A stretch of DNA of 64,000 bases, from contig JBEWZL010000300.1 in NCBI GenBank assembly GCA_045837725.1, positions 124,001-188,000 on the forward strand, given 5' to 3'. Source of the stretch: Vermamoeba vermiformis (taxonomy: Eukaryota; Tubulinea; Echinamoebida). Under the pieces are notes generated by a model. It did not search any database. It had not been told where the DNA came from and worked only from the letters and a program-made list of their open reading frames with translations. Made by a program: the position numbers and the translations under genes. Of this stretch, positions 24,189 to 35,000 are shown piece after piece. Every line of letters starts with the position of its first letter. The stretch's first letter is position 1.

Positions 24189-25982
24189 ATGAAATCGCAT
24201 TTGTTTAAAGCGACGTTTCAATGCTGGATTTACTTCGCGCTGTTTCAAAGTTTGGCAGCACTTACGATAGAGTCTCCAGATGCATATAAAGGAGTTAGTT
24301 ATAATAATGCTCGCTTTTTATTATCTGTTCGAGACTTTTCTCTCACTGGCCAGCTCGTTATCGTTGACAACGGATGCGCTCCGATAACAGCGGATGTAGA
24401 GGGATTAATCGCTTTAGTGCGATACAATAGCTCTTGTTTATTATACGAAGAGATACAAAACGTCCAGAATGCTAAAGCTTTGGTAAGTAAACAAATACAT
24501 CCTTAATTAGTCAATTAATTTCGGATCTCCGCCAGGCGGGAGTGTTTCAAGCGTCACCAACGACTTATATTATTGGAAATATTTATGGAGTGCCTGCAGC
24601 AGCTCAAGCATACGAATATACTATCCCGACACTTTCCATTCTCGCAAACGTATGAAGATCTATTTTTATCTCGAGAAGTATCTCATCTTGTTATTCATTA
24701 GGACTTCGAAGATCTGATTAGTATTGTTAATTCAACGTCTGTAGTAACTGCGACGATCGATTCTCTAGGTAATTTGCAACTTTAGTGGGACAGCCGATCC
24801 GAACGGATAACTTTCAGGTTGGATTTGCAATCCCTTCGAATTATTATAACGCCCAGAATTAAACTGACATTCATTAAGTCTAATTATGATTATATTACGA
24901 CAGGATACAACCCTTGGACTGAAATGTATCATTCGGCGCCAAATTCGATCTTAATTGGCGTTGCAGGAACACTATCGCTATTTAATATGGGCTTCTCTCT
25001 ATACAAGTTCATATTATTCGTTAAAGTACAGTCTTGCGTATTTAAGAGCGTTCCTCATTGGTGTCTTGTACTATATTTTATTGCGAGCTCTTGTAAGTCA
25101 CCTTTAACTTTTTTAGAAGCTGCTTTATAGTCATACTAATATCATATTAATATAGTAATAGTAATGTTTATGATCATCGAGACCAATCATTACGTGTTAT
25201 CGCATACAGTTTCAGTAGAAGCTCTGCGATACACATCCGTCATGGGAATTATCGTCATGGGAGCTGTAACAACATTCGTAGTACTATATTGGTATGGTCT
25301 AGTATTCTCTAATAAGAAGCCGGCTGCTTGGTTGAAGATCTCGTTGAAGATCTTGCCGATCGTTTTACTAGTACGTAACCAGAATTCAAGTTTTGTTACA
25401 GATTATTAACTCTTTTATTAGGCACTATTGGCCGTGAATATTGGTGGTGCATTCAGCAGTACTGCGCATTACGCAGTCTTAGCAGTATTTTGCCTAGTGT
25501 TGCTCGCTATTCTTATATTTTATAGCGTAGTGTCGGTTAAGCTCTTCAAGCAGCTTTATAACAAGAATTTGAACGTCGCTAAGAGCGAGCAGGCATCAAA
25601 ATCGACTCAATTAGTAAGTCTTATAACTTTTGTACTGGATCTGATCTCACTCGAAAATTCATTCAAAATATTAATCTACAATTATGTACAGCTACAAAAA
25701 CGAATTATGGCATGCGCAATTATGCTGATTATTCTACTTTGTAATGCGATCTGCTACGTGGCCATTGGTTTCTTGACCTTTCAAACAATAGCGATGATGT
25801 ACGCGTACCAAATGACGAGACTAGGCAACTATGTATATGCTTCTGCCGCACTCACCATTCAAATCTCGTTTTTCAACGTGCGCTTGAAACCGAAGTCCTC
25901 ATCCGGCAGCGGTGGTCAAAAGAGCACTGAATTGGCTTCACCACGACAAGCAGGTGGTTCAAGTGATGCTCCAGAGCCCTAA
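24189..25982 (+). CDS. PA-domain seven-transmembrane receptor-like protein
   Basis: Seven exons (24189-24482, 24536-24649, 24702-24768, 24904-25092, 25156-25370, 25422-25613, 25692-25982) give 453 residues in phase. A signal peptide is followed by an extracellular domain of about 150 residues with PA-like features (GQLVIVDNGCAPI, IALVRYNSSCLLYEEIQNVQNAKAL). Seven hydrophobic helices follow (for example ILIGVAGTLSLFNMGF, VMGIIVMGAVTTFVVLYWY, LAVFCLVLLAILIF, ACAIMLIILLCNAICYVAI). The cytosolic tail is Ser/Gly-rich (SSSGSGGQ). The layout suggests a G-protein-coupled-receptor-like sensor, but no family-specific GPCR motif was recognised. The intron at 24769-24903 was placed to keep the frame (SLGYNPW). 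Confidence 0.68.
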
Positions 25983-26281
25983 TGTTATCATTGGCCCTTG
26001 TTAGTACTTAGCCGAATTCTTCAACTTCTGCTCAAAATGTGTGATTCTGTTATGACAAAAAGAGCGCTAGAAGTGGCAAGTTAGAATCTGGTGGTGCATG
26101 TATAAAGAACCGCGAACTTTTGTAAATAAAATACCTTTTTACGCACAATTTAATATGTTGTATGTCAAAATTTTTAGGGTTAGGGTTTAACAAAAATTGT
26201 CCGTCTTCGAGTTGTGCAATTTCTAAATGTTGATTACCAAAAAACAGTTCCTTCAAAAGCAAGCACGCTGATTTGCTTATT

Positions 26282-26310
26282 GTGGTCCAACACGTAGGTG
26301 TCTGGACCAC
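26282..26310. repeat. Short hairpin
   Basis: GTGGTCC and GGACCAC form a 7-bp stem with a 15-nt loop upstream of the small ankyrin-like ORF. Meaning unknown. Confidence 0.45.
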
Positions 26311-26492
26311 ATTACTCCAGCAAGTTAACTTCTTAAGGAAGATAAATTACCTGTCTATAACACCCAAGGTAACGCTCACCGCAGATGTCTTCCTCTCGTC
26401 AACAAAAAATTCAAAATTTATTTTAAAAAGTGGTTCAAGCAAACCGACGAACATTATTCAGCAGCAAAGCAATTCGAATTATCACACGCAGT

Positions 26493-26804
26493 ATGATGGA
26501 ATATAATGAAGCAGTTAAATTTCTACATTTGCATCTCAAATACCCTCTCACCGGTGGAGATTATTTTGCAGCTCTTTATGACCACTTGGACATACTTAAA
26601 TATGTATATGAAACTAATGGTAAATGGACCTCGCCTAACGTTGCATTGGCCGCAGTTTTGACAAAAAATAATTTTGCGTGCTTCAAGTGCGCTGTTGAAA
26701 ACAATGCACCCGTTTCATCTGATGTGATTTATAAGTGTATGTATGGTCACTATAATGAATCTTTGAAGCTCGCATTGGCTTATCACCAAAGACCGGAGCA
26801 TTAA
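26493..26804 (+). CDS. Small ankyrin-like protein or fragment
   Basis: Open frame of 103 residues from MMEYNEAVKFLHL to a stop at 26804. The helical pattern (GGDYFAALYDHLDILKYVYE..., VALAAVLTKNNFACFKCAVENNAP) recalls the degenerate ankyrin repeats abundant in amoebae. The preceding 100 bp is open in another frame (MSSSRQQKIQNLF), so an extra exon or a broken longer gene is possible. No typical GPLH-type ankyrin turn is present. It is convergent with the kinase gene. Confidence 0.42.
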   Translation: MMEYNEAVKFLHLHLKYPLTGGDYFAALYDHLDILKYVYETNGKWTSPNVALAAVLTKNNFACFKCAVENNAPVSSDVIYKCMYGHYNESLKLALAYHQRPEH

Positions 26805-26962
26805 AAAAGATCTGCTCCGATTTAAATTTTTTACGATGGCGGATAAACAATTGTAATTAATGCCTATACTCATTGTTGTAATGATAATGCTGTTGTTGTA
26901 TAAAGAAGTTAAGCGGCTGGAAAATAAACAAAATTGTTTTTTTACTGAGGAAAATAATTTCC

Positions 26963-29740
26963 TTATTTGGCGTCATGCGCCCAATCAAAATTCTTGAAAA
27001 TATCGTCAGAGCTCGATGAAGGTCCAATATCTCCAAGCGGCTCTTGTTCAACTTCATTCGAACTTATCTGACTGAACGCGGGTGCCGGCAACTCTTTGTT
27101 CATCATCTTCGTCCAGTCAATAGAGGCAAAGAATGCGTGTTCTTTGAGTCTTTGTGGGTCGCATAATCGTTCTTCCAAACTAGGTTCGAGCAGCGCTGAA
27201 ATTAAATCAATCGCATCTCCGCTCATATCGTCCAAAAAGTTCAGTTCTCCGTTCTACAATAAGCATATAATTAATAATGTATTAATAAACCGCATAAAGT
27301 CCATAATAATGACTCTTATTACTGAACAGCAAAATAAAAATTCGAGTTTTGGATCCGTGTGGATCGGGTACTTTGACTCACCTTAATCTTCTTGTAAACA
27401 CCATAAGCATTGCTCGAGTTGAATGGCGGGACACCAGTCAACATCTCGTACACGAGCACACCAAAGGCCCACCAATCTACGACAGGTGTGTAGCCCTTGC
27501 CTTCAAGAATTTCAGGTGCCAAGTACTGCGGAGTGCCGCACAATGTCGCAGTTCGACCATCGCGTGCGATATTTGTCTTCGCGAGACCAAAGTCTGTCAG
27601 CACGATGTTGCCGTCTTTGTCCAACAACAAGTTTTCTGGCTTCAAATCACGCCACATTAAGCTCTTGCTGTGTAAATATTCCACGGCCAATAACACTTGC
27701 GCAGCGTAATGTCGGACCCTGTGAGTAAGTTAGATACATCCATCCTAAGCTAATATTTTGTATATGACACGTACCTGTCTTCGTCGAATCGTTCATCGAG
27801 TGTCAAGTGTTGGTAAATGTCACCACCTGTCACGAGCTGCATGACAATCACCAAGCTCGACTCGGTCTGGAAGCAATAATACAAGTGCACGATGTACGGG
27901 TGGTCCAATAGCGTCAACACATCGCGTTCTGTCAGTGATTGTTGTGCAATGCTCTTGTGCTGTGCGATCATTGCCTTGTCGATCACTTTCATCGCATAAA
28001 TTTCATCGGGATTGTCCTTTAGTTTCACGCGATAAACTCGACCAAAAGCACCACGACCTGTAATAGATATATCGTTATTAACAACTATTGCAGCTATAAT
28101 TAGTGCTGTCGTGACTTACCCAACATTTCCAGGACTTCAAAGTCTTTCAAAGAGCGCTTGGCAGATTTGCTTCCACCATTCGTAGCAGCAGTAGGCAAAG
28201 GTCTCTTGCCAGCACTAGGTGTCGGCAACGGTCTAGCTGCCGGGGTCATTGATTTCTTGACGCCTGGAGTCGGGAGAGGTCGAGCTGCGGCCTTCGCGAC
28301 CGATTCAAAGTTACGCACACTCGCTTGTCGCATACGCAGGCCAGCACCACCAGAGTTTGCTGACAGTGCTTTGAGTGCTTCTTTTGTCGCCTGTTTGTTG
28401 GTCGGTTGTGCTGCCAATGACGGTTGTTTCGGTGCTGGCGCTGTGGGTGTTGGCATAGCACGTCCAGTTGTTGGTGAAACTTTTGCGGTGGGAGCCGTCG
28501 GCAACAAGCGGCTGTTACCGTTTGGCGTGGGCGGGAGTGGCGGGAGTGGAGGATGACTGGCCTCTTTGGGCGTGGGCGGCAATGGTGGCAAAGGCGGGTG
28601 CGAGCTCTCTTTGGGTGTTGGTGGGAGTGGTGGCAGCGGTGGGTACGATGAGCTGTCGGTGACTTTCTTTGGCGCAGGACGTGGTGGCGGAACATTTCCT
28701 GCGCTGTTATTCAGACCACGTGGTGGCAATCCCAGACCTGAACTCGGTGAACCAACTGGAGTCGATGGGCCAGAGCTAATAATAATAGCGTATAAGTATA
28801 TTTATGGTAATATATTACTAAGGGTTCAAATATTCGTACCTGACTTTAGCAGCGCCTGTTTTAATTGGTAAATTGCGCGATGACGGGCTTTGTTCGCGAG
28901 CTGAAAGTGGTTGGTTGTAGCTAGGTTGTTCGTAATTATTCGTAGTGTCACCTCTCTAATTATGGTATTATATTAGTATCAATAAAATCGATCAAACAAA
29001 TAATTCAAAAAATAGATCCGGACTGTCAGAAATAAATCGGAAAATTGACGTACCGGTGTAGTAGGTCTGAGACTTTGTCTGCCACCTCCAAGTGCAGCAC
29101 TTAATTCGGCCATAAATCCTCCGCCCATCATGCCTCCAGGAGGACTCGCGGGCGTTCCGTTCGGATCGGCCATTGGCGTCGGTCTTGGCGAGACTGCTTG
29201 AACAGCTGTAGGAGGGCGAGGTTGTTTGAATGCACCAGGTCCAGGGGGTGGTGGCGGGGGTGGGGGTGCGCCGCCTCCACTCGAGCTAGGACTGAAGGAT
29301 ATGGTGCCTCTTCTGCCGTCCCCAGATGTGTGATCAGGCGTGCCGGTCAAAACAACGCTCGGAATGCTCTGTGGTGCCGTGGGAATTGCTACAGGAGTGC
29401 TGCGCGGTGTACCTCCGCTTTGACCTGCTGCAACTTTCGACATAAAAGCTGCCTTGATCCACAACGCCATCTCGGATTCGCTGCTTGCGAGCAAGGAGGT
29501 AGTTCTGTCGGGTGCTTGGATCTGCCAGCAGTGTTTTTTGTTTTTATATGTAGCAGGCACGATCTTGGAAGCAACGCGCAGATCGACTTTGTCCAGCATC
29601 TGCTTCTTATTTTGCTTTTTGTAGAAAGCCAAATACCCATCTTCTACGCATGACCATCGTCTTTTCCACGAAATTACGCCGTCATCTGCCTCTTCGCGAA
29701 TAAGCCAACCGCTCTTATTTGCTTCAGTTCCTTTCGACAT
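26963..29740 (-). CDS. AGC-family protein kinase with N-terminal PH domain
   Basis: Six exons (29740-29054, 28955-28840, 28775-28120, 28057-27775, 27718-27382, 27253-26963) give 789 residues in phase. Residues 5-105 form a PH domain ([11 protein letters not shown]...[18 protein letters not shown]...MALWIKAAF). Residues 110-490 are Pro-rich and disordered, with a PPPPPPPP run and three tandem [10 protein letters not shown] motifs, likely SH3- or profilin-binding. The kinase domain follows: [36 protein letters not shown] and [12 protein letters not shown] with the activation-loop Thr in AGC position. It ends in a hydrophobic-motif-like [11 protein letters not shown] with an acidic residue at the phosphosite, as in PRK/aPKC. 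The catalytic loop has WRD where most AGC kinases have YRD. A PKB/PRK-like role downstream of phosphoinositides is inferred. Confidence 0.88.
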
Positions 29741-30482
29741 CTCTGGAATTTAATTTTAAAATTAGCAAAATCCCTGGAATTGCGAGCATAAATAGTACTG
29801 CAACATCTACGTTATTATGAAATAATTTTTGCAGCTATTTTGTCTGTGGATTAATAATCGCAATAAAATTAATTAAAAAATCTTCGTTATAGATCTCGTT
29901 TAGGTAATGCCACAAAAATAGGCACAATAATCATATAATGATACTATGCGATACGTCAAATTTCTATGTGGAATAATTCAATTTGAATAACTCGTTGGAA
30001 ATCTGAAATGTTGGCATCTACCTACAAAAATCTTGACTTACCTCGATTTTAGATAATAAATAGTATAATACACAAGTTCTTATTTACAATAAATAATTAA
30101 TATTGACTTTGCTTCAGTTTCTGGCCTAGATGTAATAAAATAACATTCAGTTAATATTATACCGTTATAACAGCTCAATATCCTGCAGTATTATTCCTGT
30201 AAATTAATCAGTATTAATTTCATACCTAGGAGCGCCTTGTTGGACTGCGAAGCTTATTTTTGATTTTACAAAAGGGAGCCGTGGGAAAATTGACCGAGAT
30301 TATTTTGTGCGGTCAAATTTTATTCAAACCATTGTTTATTATCATAATGATAGCACTACTATAGTGCGACATCAACATTATTAGTGCAATACGTGATTAA
30401 CGGAGGCGTGCAAAGTCTCGGACCGTCCGATTGTTAATCTAGTCTTACTTCCACAGCACCGACCAAGAGTATAATAATATAT
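29741..30482. promoter_or_regulatory. Divergent promoter region, AGC kinase / F-box-like gene
   Basis: About 740 bp, AT-rich, between divergent start codons. No ORF or RNA gene recognised. Confidence 0.45.
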
Positions 30483-31900
30483 ATGTTTGTATTAAGAAAA
30501 CTATCATTATCTTTAAGCGCTGCGGCAGTTGTTGGAGGTTATTCTCTCGCTCATGCCGTGATCAAGCGGATACGGACTAAAAATCAAGCTCCAGCACTAA
30601 ACACGTAAGTATCATTGTCAATATTCTTCATATTTTGGCCGTGTAACCCGCGTAAAGCGAATTGAAAATTATTTAGTGATATAATAATTCTGATATTTTC
30701 CAATGGACTAGATCTGACAGTGGATGGCCCCTGCTTCCCTTAGAAATACAAGAATTAATTCTAAACGAAGCCTTATTAATTTTAAACAACAAGGAACTGT
30801 TAGAGCTAACACTTACTTGCAAAAGTTTTTACACTTATATTTCATTCTCAAACACGTGGACCAATCGCCAATCGCCTACATTCGGGCCAAAAATATCATT
30901 AATGGACGAGGCGTGTCGTAATACTGGATTTCCGCCCAAAATCAATTATTTTTTCAAGCAAAAAAGGTTGGTCCAGCTCCAGCTTGGTGGATCCGCCGTA
31001 AGACGAAGAAGAGACACAGGATTCGCTACATACGGATATCATGCAAAAGATCTATATGTGCCGTGGCTCATCAATGACTTTTTCACGCAACCAGCGACAT
31101 TTTGGAAGTTTGTTCGGACAATAATAGTCGATCCAGAATCACTCTTCAAATTTCTCGTGCAAGAAGATATATTTAGTAGTAGAGCTGCTATTCATAGGCC
31201 TACTGTCAAGAGAATAGGAGCGCATTTGAAGATATTGACGGTAAGTCAGCTTTTAAGGTCCGCTCCGGATTTACTTTTTTCTTTCTGATTAAAAACTAAA
31301 GATTGGCCGACTAATATGCTTATTTTATTATAGATAGTGTTGTGTATACTTCCATGGATCGATTTATTCATCGCAAAGTCACCGATGATTTCAGCAGTCA
31401 CATCCGCAACATCACTACAAAATTTCTTCGAATTAATATGGAATTTTGACCCAATGCCAATACCAAATATGATTCATACGTCAATGCCTCTATTTTTCAG
31501 CTTGCTCCTCGACAATGTATTCTACTTCTCGGATCTACTTCCGTATCAAGCAGTATTAGCCTTGATTATGCTCCTATTCAACAGAGGCCTTAAAACAGCG
31601 TTAATATTGGCCCTCACTGCAGTAATGCCCGTAGTTCTCTATTTAGCAAGCTTTAAGTTTTTGAACAAACTCAGCGGTACGAAGTATTGGTGGACGCCTT
31701 TAATTTTAATAGTCGGTTCATTATTATTTTTTGATCCTATTATATCAATCTACTTGCTATTTGGAACATTTACTGTTGTCTGGGACATGGCACAACGAGC
31801 ACTGCGACCGAAACAATTTAAAATGAGATTTGCTAGATGGTTCTTGTTAGGCAGTGCTTTAAGCGCTTTATCTGCTATTGTAGTCGTACTGCTTAAATAA
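30483..31900 (+). CDS. F-box-like polytopic membrane protein
   Basis: Three exons (30483-30604, 30712-31240, 31334-31900), 405 residues in phase. The N-terminus (MFVLRKLSLSLSAAAVVGGY) is hydrophobic and could be a mitochondrial or ER signal-anchor. Residues 46-85 (WPLLPLEIQELILNEALLIL, NKELLELTLTCKSFYTYI) fit an F-box: an LPxEI start, an aliphatic middle and a Cys-x-x-Phe-Tyr end. The C-terminal half holds at least four hydrophobic helices (ILPWIDLFIA, AVLALIMLLF, ALILALTAVMPVVLYLA, WWTPLILIVGSLLFF) and ends in another (LGSALSALSAIVVVLLK). I know no family with this combination. A membrane-tethered SCF substrate receptor is only inferred. Confidence 0.6.
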
Positions 31901-32044
31901 TAAACGCAGGTATTCCATTTAATGTAAGATCCGATTTCGTTTTAAAAAAGTGCTTAAAATTCTCTGCAGCGGATAGATTTAATACGCTAAATAATTTAAA
32001 GTAATTGATTTATTGTAACAATAAGTATGTTATTCGAATAACAT

Positions 32045-35000
32045 TTAAACGTTGCGGAACTTGGGCTCGCATCTGTTCGGAATTTTAGCGATCAGAGAAT
32101 CCGGCAAGAAGTCAGCTTCAAACTGCGCGCCTTGACGGAACACATTGAGGCCTTCGATGCCTTCAGACCACGTCTTGTTCGGTCCAGCAATGACGATGAC
32201 AATGTAGTAAGTGATCGCTTCTTGCGTCCACTTTTCCTCGGGGTTCTTGTACGTCAAGCAGCCGTACGCCTTGCCCCATTTAGCAGGGATCTTCGTCTTG
32301 ACCATCACGTCGCGGAACTTGTCGTACTCGAGGATTTCTTTGGCTTCGACGCGGACCTGCCAGTCTTCTTCGAGCTTGCACCAGAGCATGTGTTCGCGGT
32401 GAGATCTGAAGTAAGCGTGGAGTTCTTTCAACGGCACGGGCTCAGCGTGGTTCTCACCAAACGTGTCAGGCATCTTGGCGCCAGCAGGAACTTCGATGTC
32501 GAACGAACCCTCGGCCAAGGGGTAAGATGTCAAAGTGTCAATGTTGGTCGGGCCGTCTCGGCGGTTTTGATGCGTGACAAATTGGTCAAAGATGTTGTAA
32601 TGGAGCGACATTTCGACCTTGTGAGTGCCAGCACCAGCGCGAAGGAGGTAGCCGTAGAGCAGTCTGGGCATCAAGTCCCAGCCAGTGTAGAACGATTCAG
32701 GGGTCATGGGCAAGCCAAGAATCTCAAAACCAACGGTCTGTTGCGTGTAGTACATGTTGTTGTTGCCGTGGAAGTATCCGAAGCTGTCTTGGAACGCGTA
32801 CTTTCTGTGCACGGGCTTGCCGTCAATCTTGAGCTGCAGCGACATGATCAACGAAGGCGCGAGGTAGTTCTTGTCCATCAGACCGTCGACGGGGTACACA
32901 GGAGTGCCGTCCTTCTTCTTGCCAATAGCGTAGTTGGCGATCGATCGAGGCCAAACAGCGCGTGCAAAGATCGGATCCGTCAAGCTGAACTTGGTCTTCA
33001 AGGCGTCCTTGTTCTTGATTTGAGGCTGGATAGTCTCGTTGGCAAAGACGATTTTGCCGGCAAGAGGCAAAGTGTACTCAGCGAGAATAGCGTCCTTCGT
33101 GCTATCAGGTCTGTTGGCGAAAGGAAGACCGCTTTGAGCAGGGGTGCCAGGACGAACCATCTCGTAGTCAGGAATGCCGACGTCTTCTTCAGAAGGCTGC
33201 CACAAGTCAGTGGGAGCAGAGGGCGTGGGCCATTCAGGCTCGAACTCGGGCTTCCAATTCTCCATCGAGTAGCGGAAGTAGCTGTTCCAAATCTTCTGCA
33301 AACGGCGGATAGCTGCACGGTGCGCAACAGGCCACTTCTCGAGCTGTTTAAGACCGCTGACAATGTGCTCTTGCTTGTGAATAGGCACCTTGCTGTCGAC
33401 TTTCTGAACCATGCCTTCAATGATCTCAAGAATCATGACCACCTTGCCCAAGTGCATTTGTTCCTTGATCAACTTGTCAATCTTTTCTTGGAACGGCGGG
33501 ATGTAGGGGAACTTCACGTTGAGCGAGTGCCATTCAGAAGCGACTTCATCGACGAAACCCAAGATGTTGTCGCGCATGGGTCGCTCTGCCTCGTGTGCAA
33601 TGCGGTGGTGCAAAAGACTGGCCTTAGACAAGACACCAACAAATTGCGAGACCACTTCGTTGCGTTTGTCGTTCTCTTCGATCTGAGCACGAGCTGTCTT
33701 AAGTTGTTCGAGCATGGTGTTCTTCAGATCATCAGCCGGCAGCTCGTTGACTTGCTTCTCCATCTTCTCAACCAAAGAAAGAGTGTGGGCCCACTTGCCG
33801 TAGATGTACGAAGGAGCGTTGTAGCCGCCCGTGTTAGTCGAAGTGGGCACAACTTCAGCGACCTTGGCCACGCGAATCAACTCGTTGACAGACTTCTTCC
33901 ACTCGCCGTTGATCGTCAAGATGTTAGTGTTCCATTGAATGACGAAACTGCGGGTCTGGGCAGGGGTGGAGGACTGGGCTTGAACGTTGGACAACGGGGA
34001 GTTCATGTGAATAACCCAAGGACCAAGCGTGGATTGAATAGGACCGCTGGGGAAGCCAGGAGCATTGGGAACTAATAAGAAATGTTGAATTAGAATCGGA
34101 TTCGAAAGCTATAATTGACGTGGATAATTACCTGACGACTTGACAACAGGAGTAAGAGGTGTCTCATCAGCGCTGGACTCAGCACCGGCAGCAGCTTTAC
34201 TGCCCATGGCAGCAGTGATCGTGCTCTCAAGGGTTGTAAGAGCAGCGCGAGTCTCGGTCACGTAGGTCTTGACGAGGGGCAAAGTGTTGTAAGGCGGGTT
34301 CTCGAGCTCGGAGAGGCTTTCGTAGGCCTTGGTCAAAGCGTCCAAAGCCTCTTGGTGGCGCGAGTGTTCGGCCAGGTTCTTAGCGTTGGTGACGTGAGTC
34401 TTGCCAGCATAAACCTTGTCGTAGACGACTCTGCCGAACATAGCTTCACCGACCTTAGCTTCCAAGCTATCAAGGGTGGGGTTGGTCTCCTTCAAGAAGG
34501 CGATGGTGGCCGGGAGATTGTTGTAAGGAGATTCGTCGAGTTCAGCAATGGCCTCGCGGGTCTTGGCGATGGCGGTAAGAGCCTCGCTGTTACGGCTGTG
34601 GAAGTGCAAGTCGTTGGCGGTGGTCAAGTGGGTCTTGGCAGCACGGATCTTGTCTTCAACGACTCTGCCAAACAAGACTTCACCGATCTTGCCTTCGAGG
34701 GTGTCAAGAGCGGGCTTGGCGTCCTTCAAGTAGGCAACAGTAATGTCGAGAGTGCCAAAAGGAGGTTGTTCAAGCTCGGCAAAAGCGTCTCTGGCCTTGG
34801 CAACAGCAGTAAGAGCCTCTTCGTTTCTGGAATGGAAGTGCATGCTTTCAGCTTCAGTGACAAGTGTCTTGGCAGCACGGATCTTGTCGTCAGCAACACG
34901 ACCGAACATGGCTTCACCGCATTGACGCTCGTATTGATCAATTTGCTTCTCGAACTCGGGCAAGAATTCTTGAGTGGCCTTCAAGCTGCCATAAGGAGCC

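Noticed and set aside
32132-34075. 647-residue open frame on the plus strand
   Set aside because: It is the exact antisense of the giant repeat protein's C-terminal exon. The minus frame splices in phase and has coherent composition.
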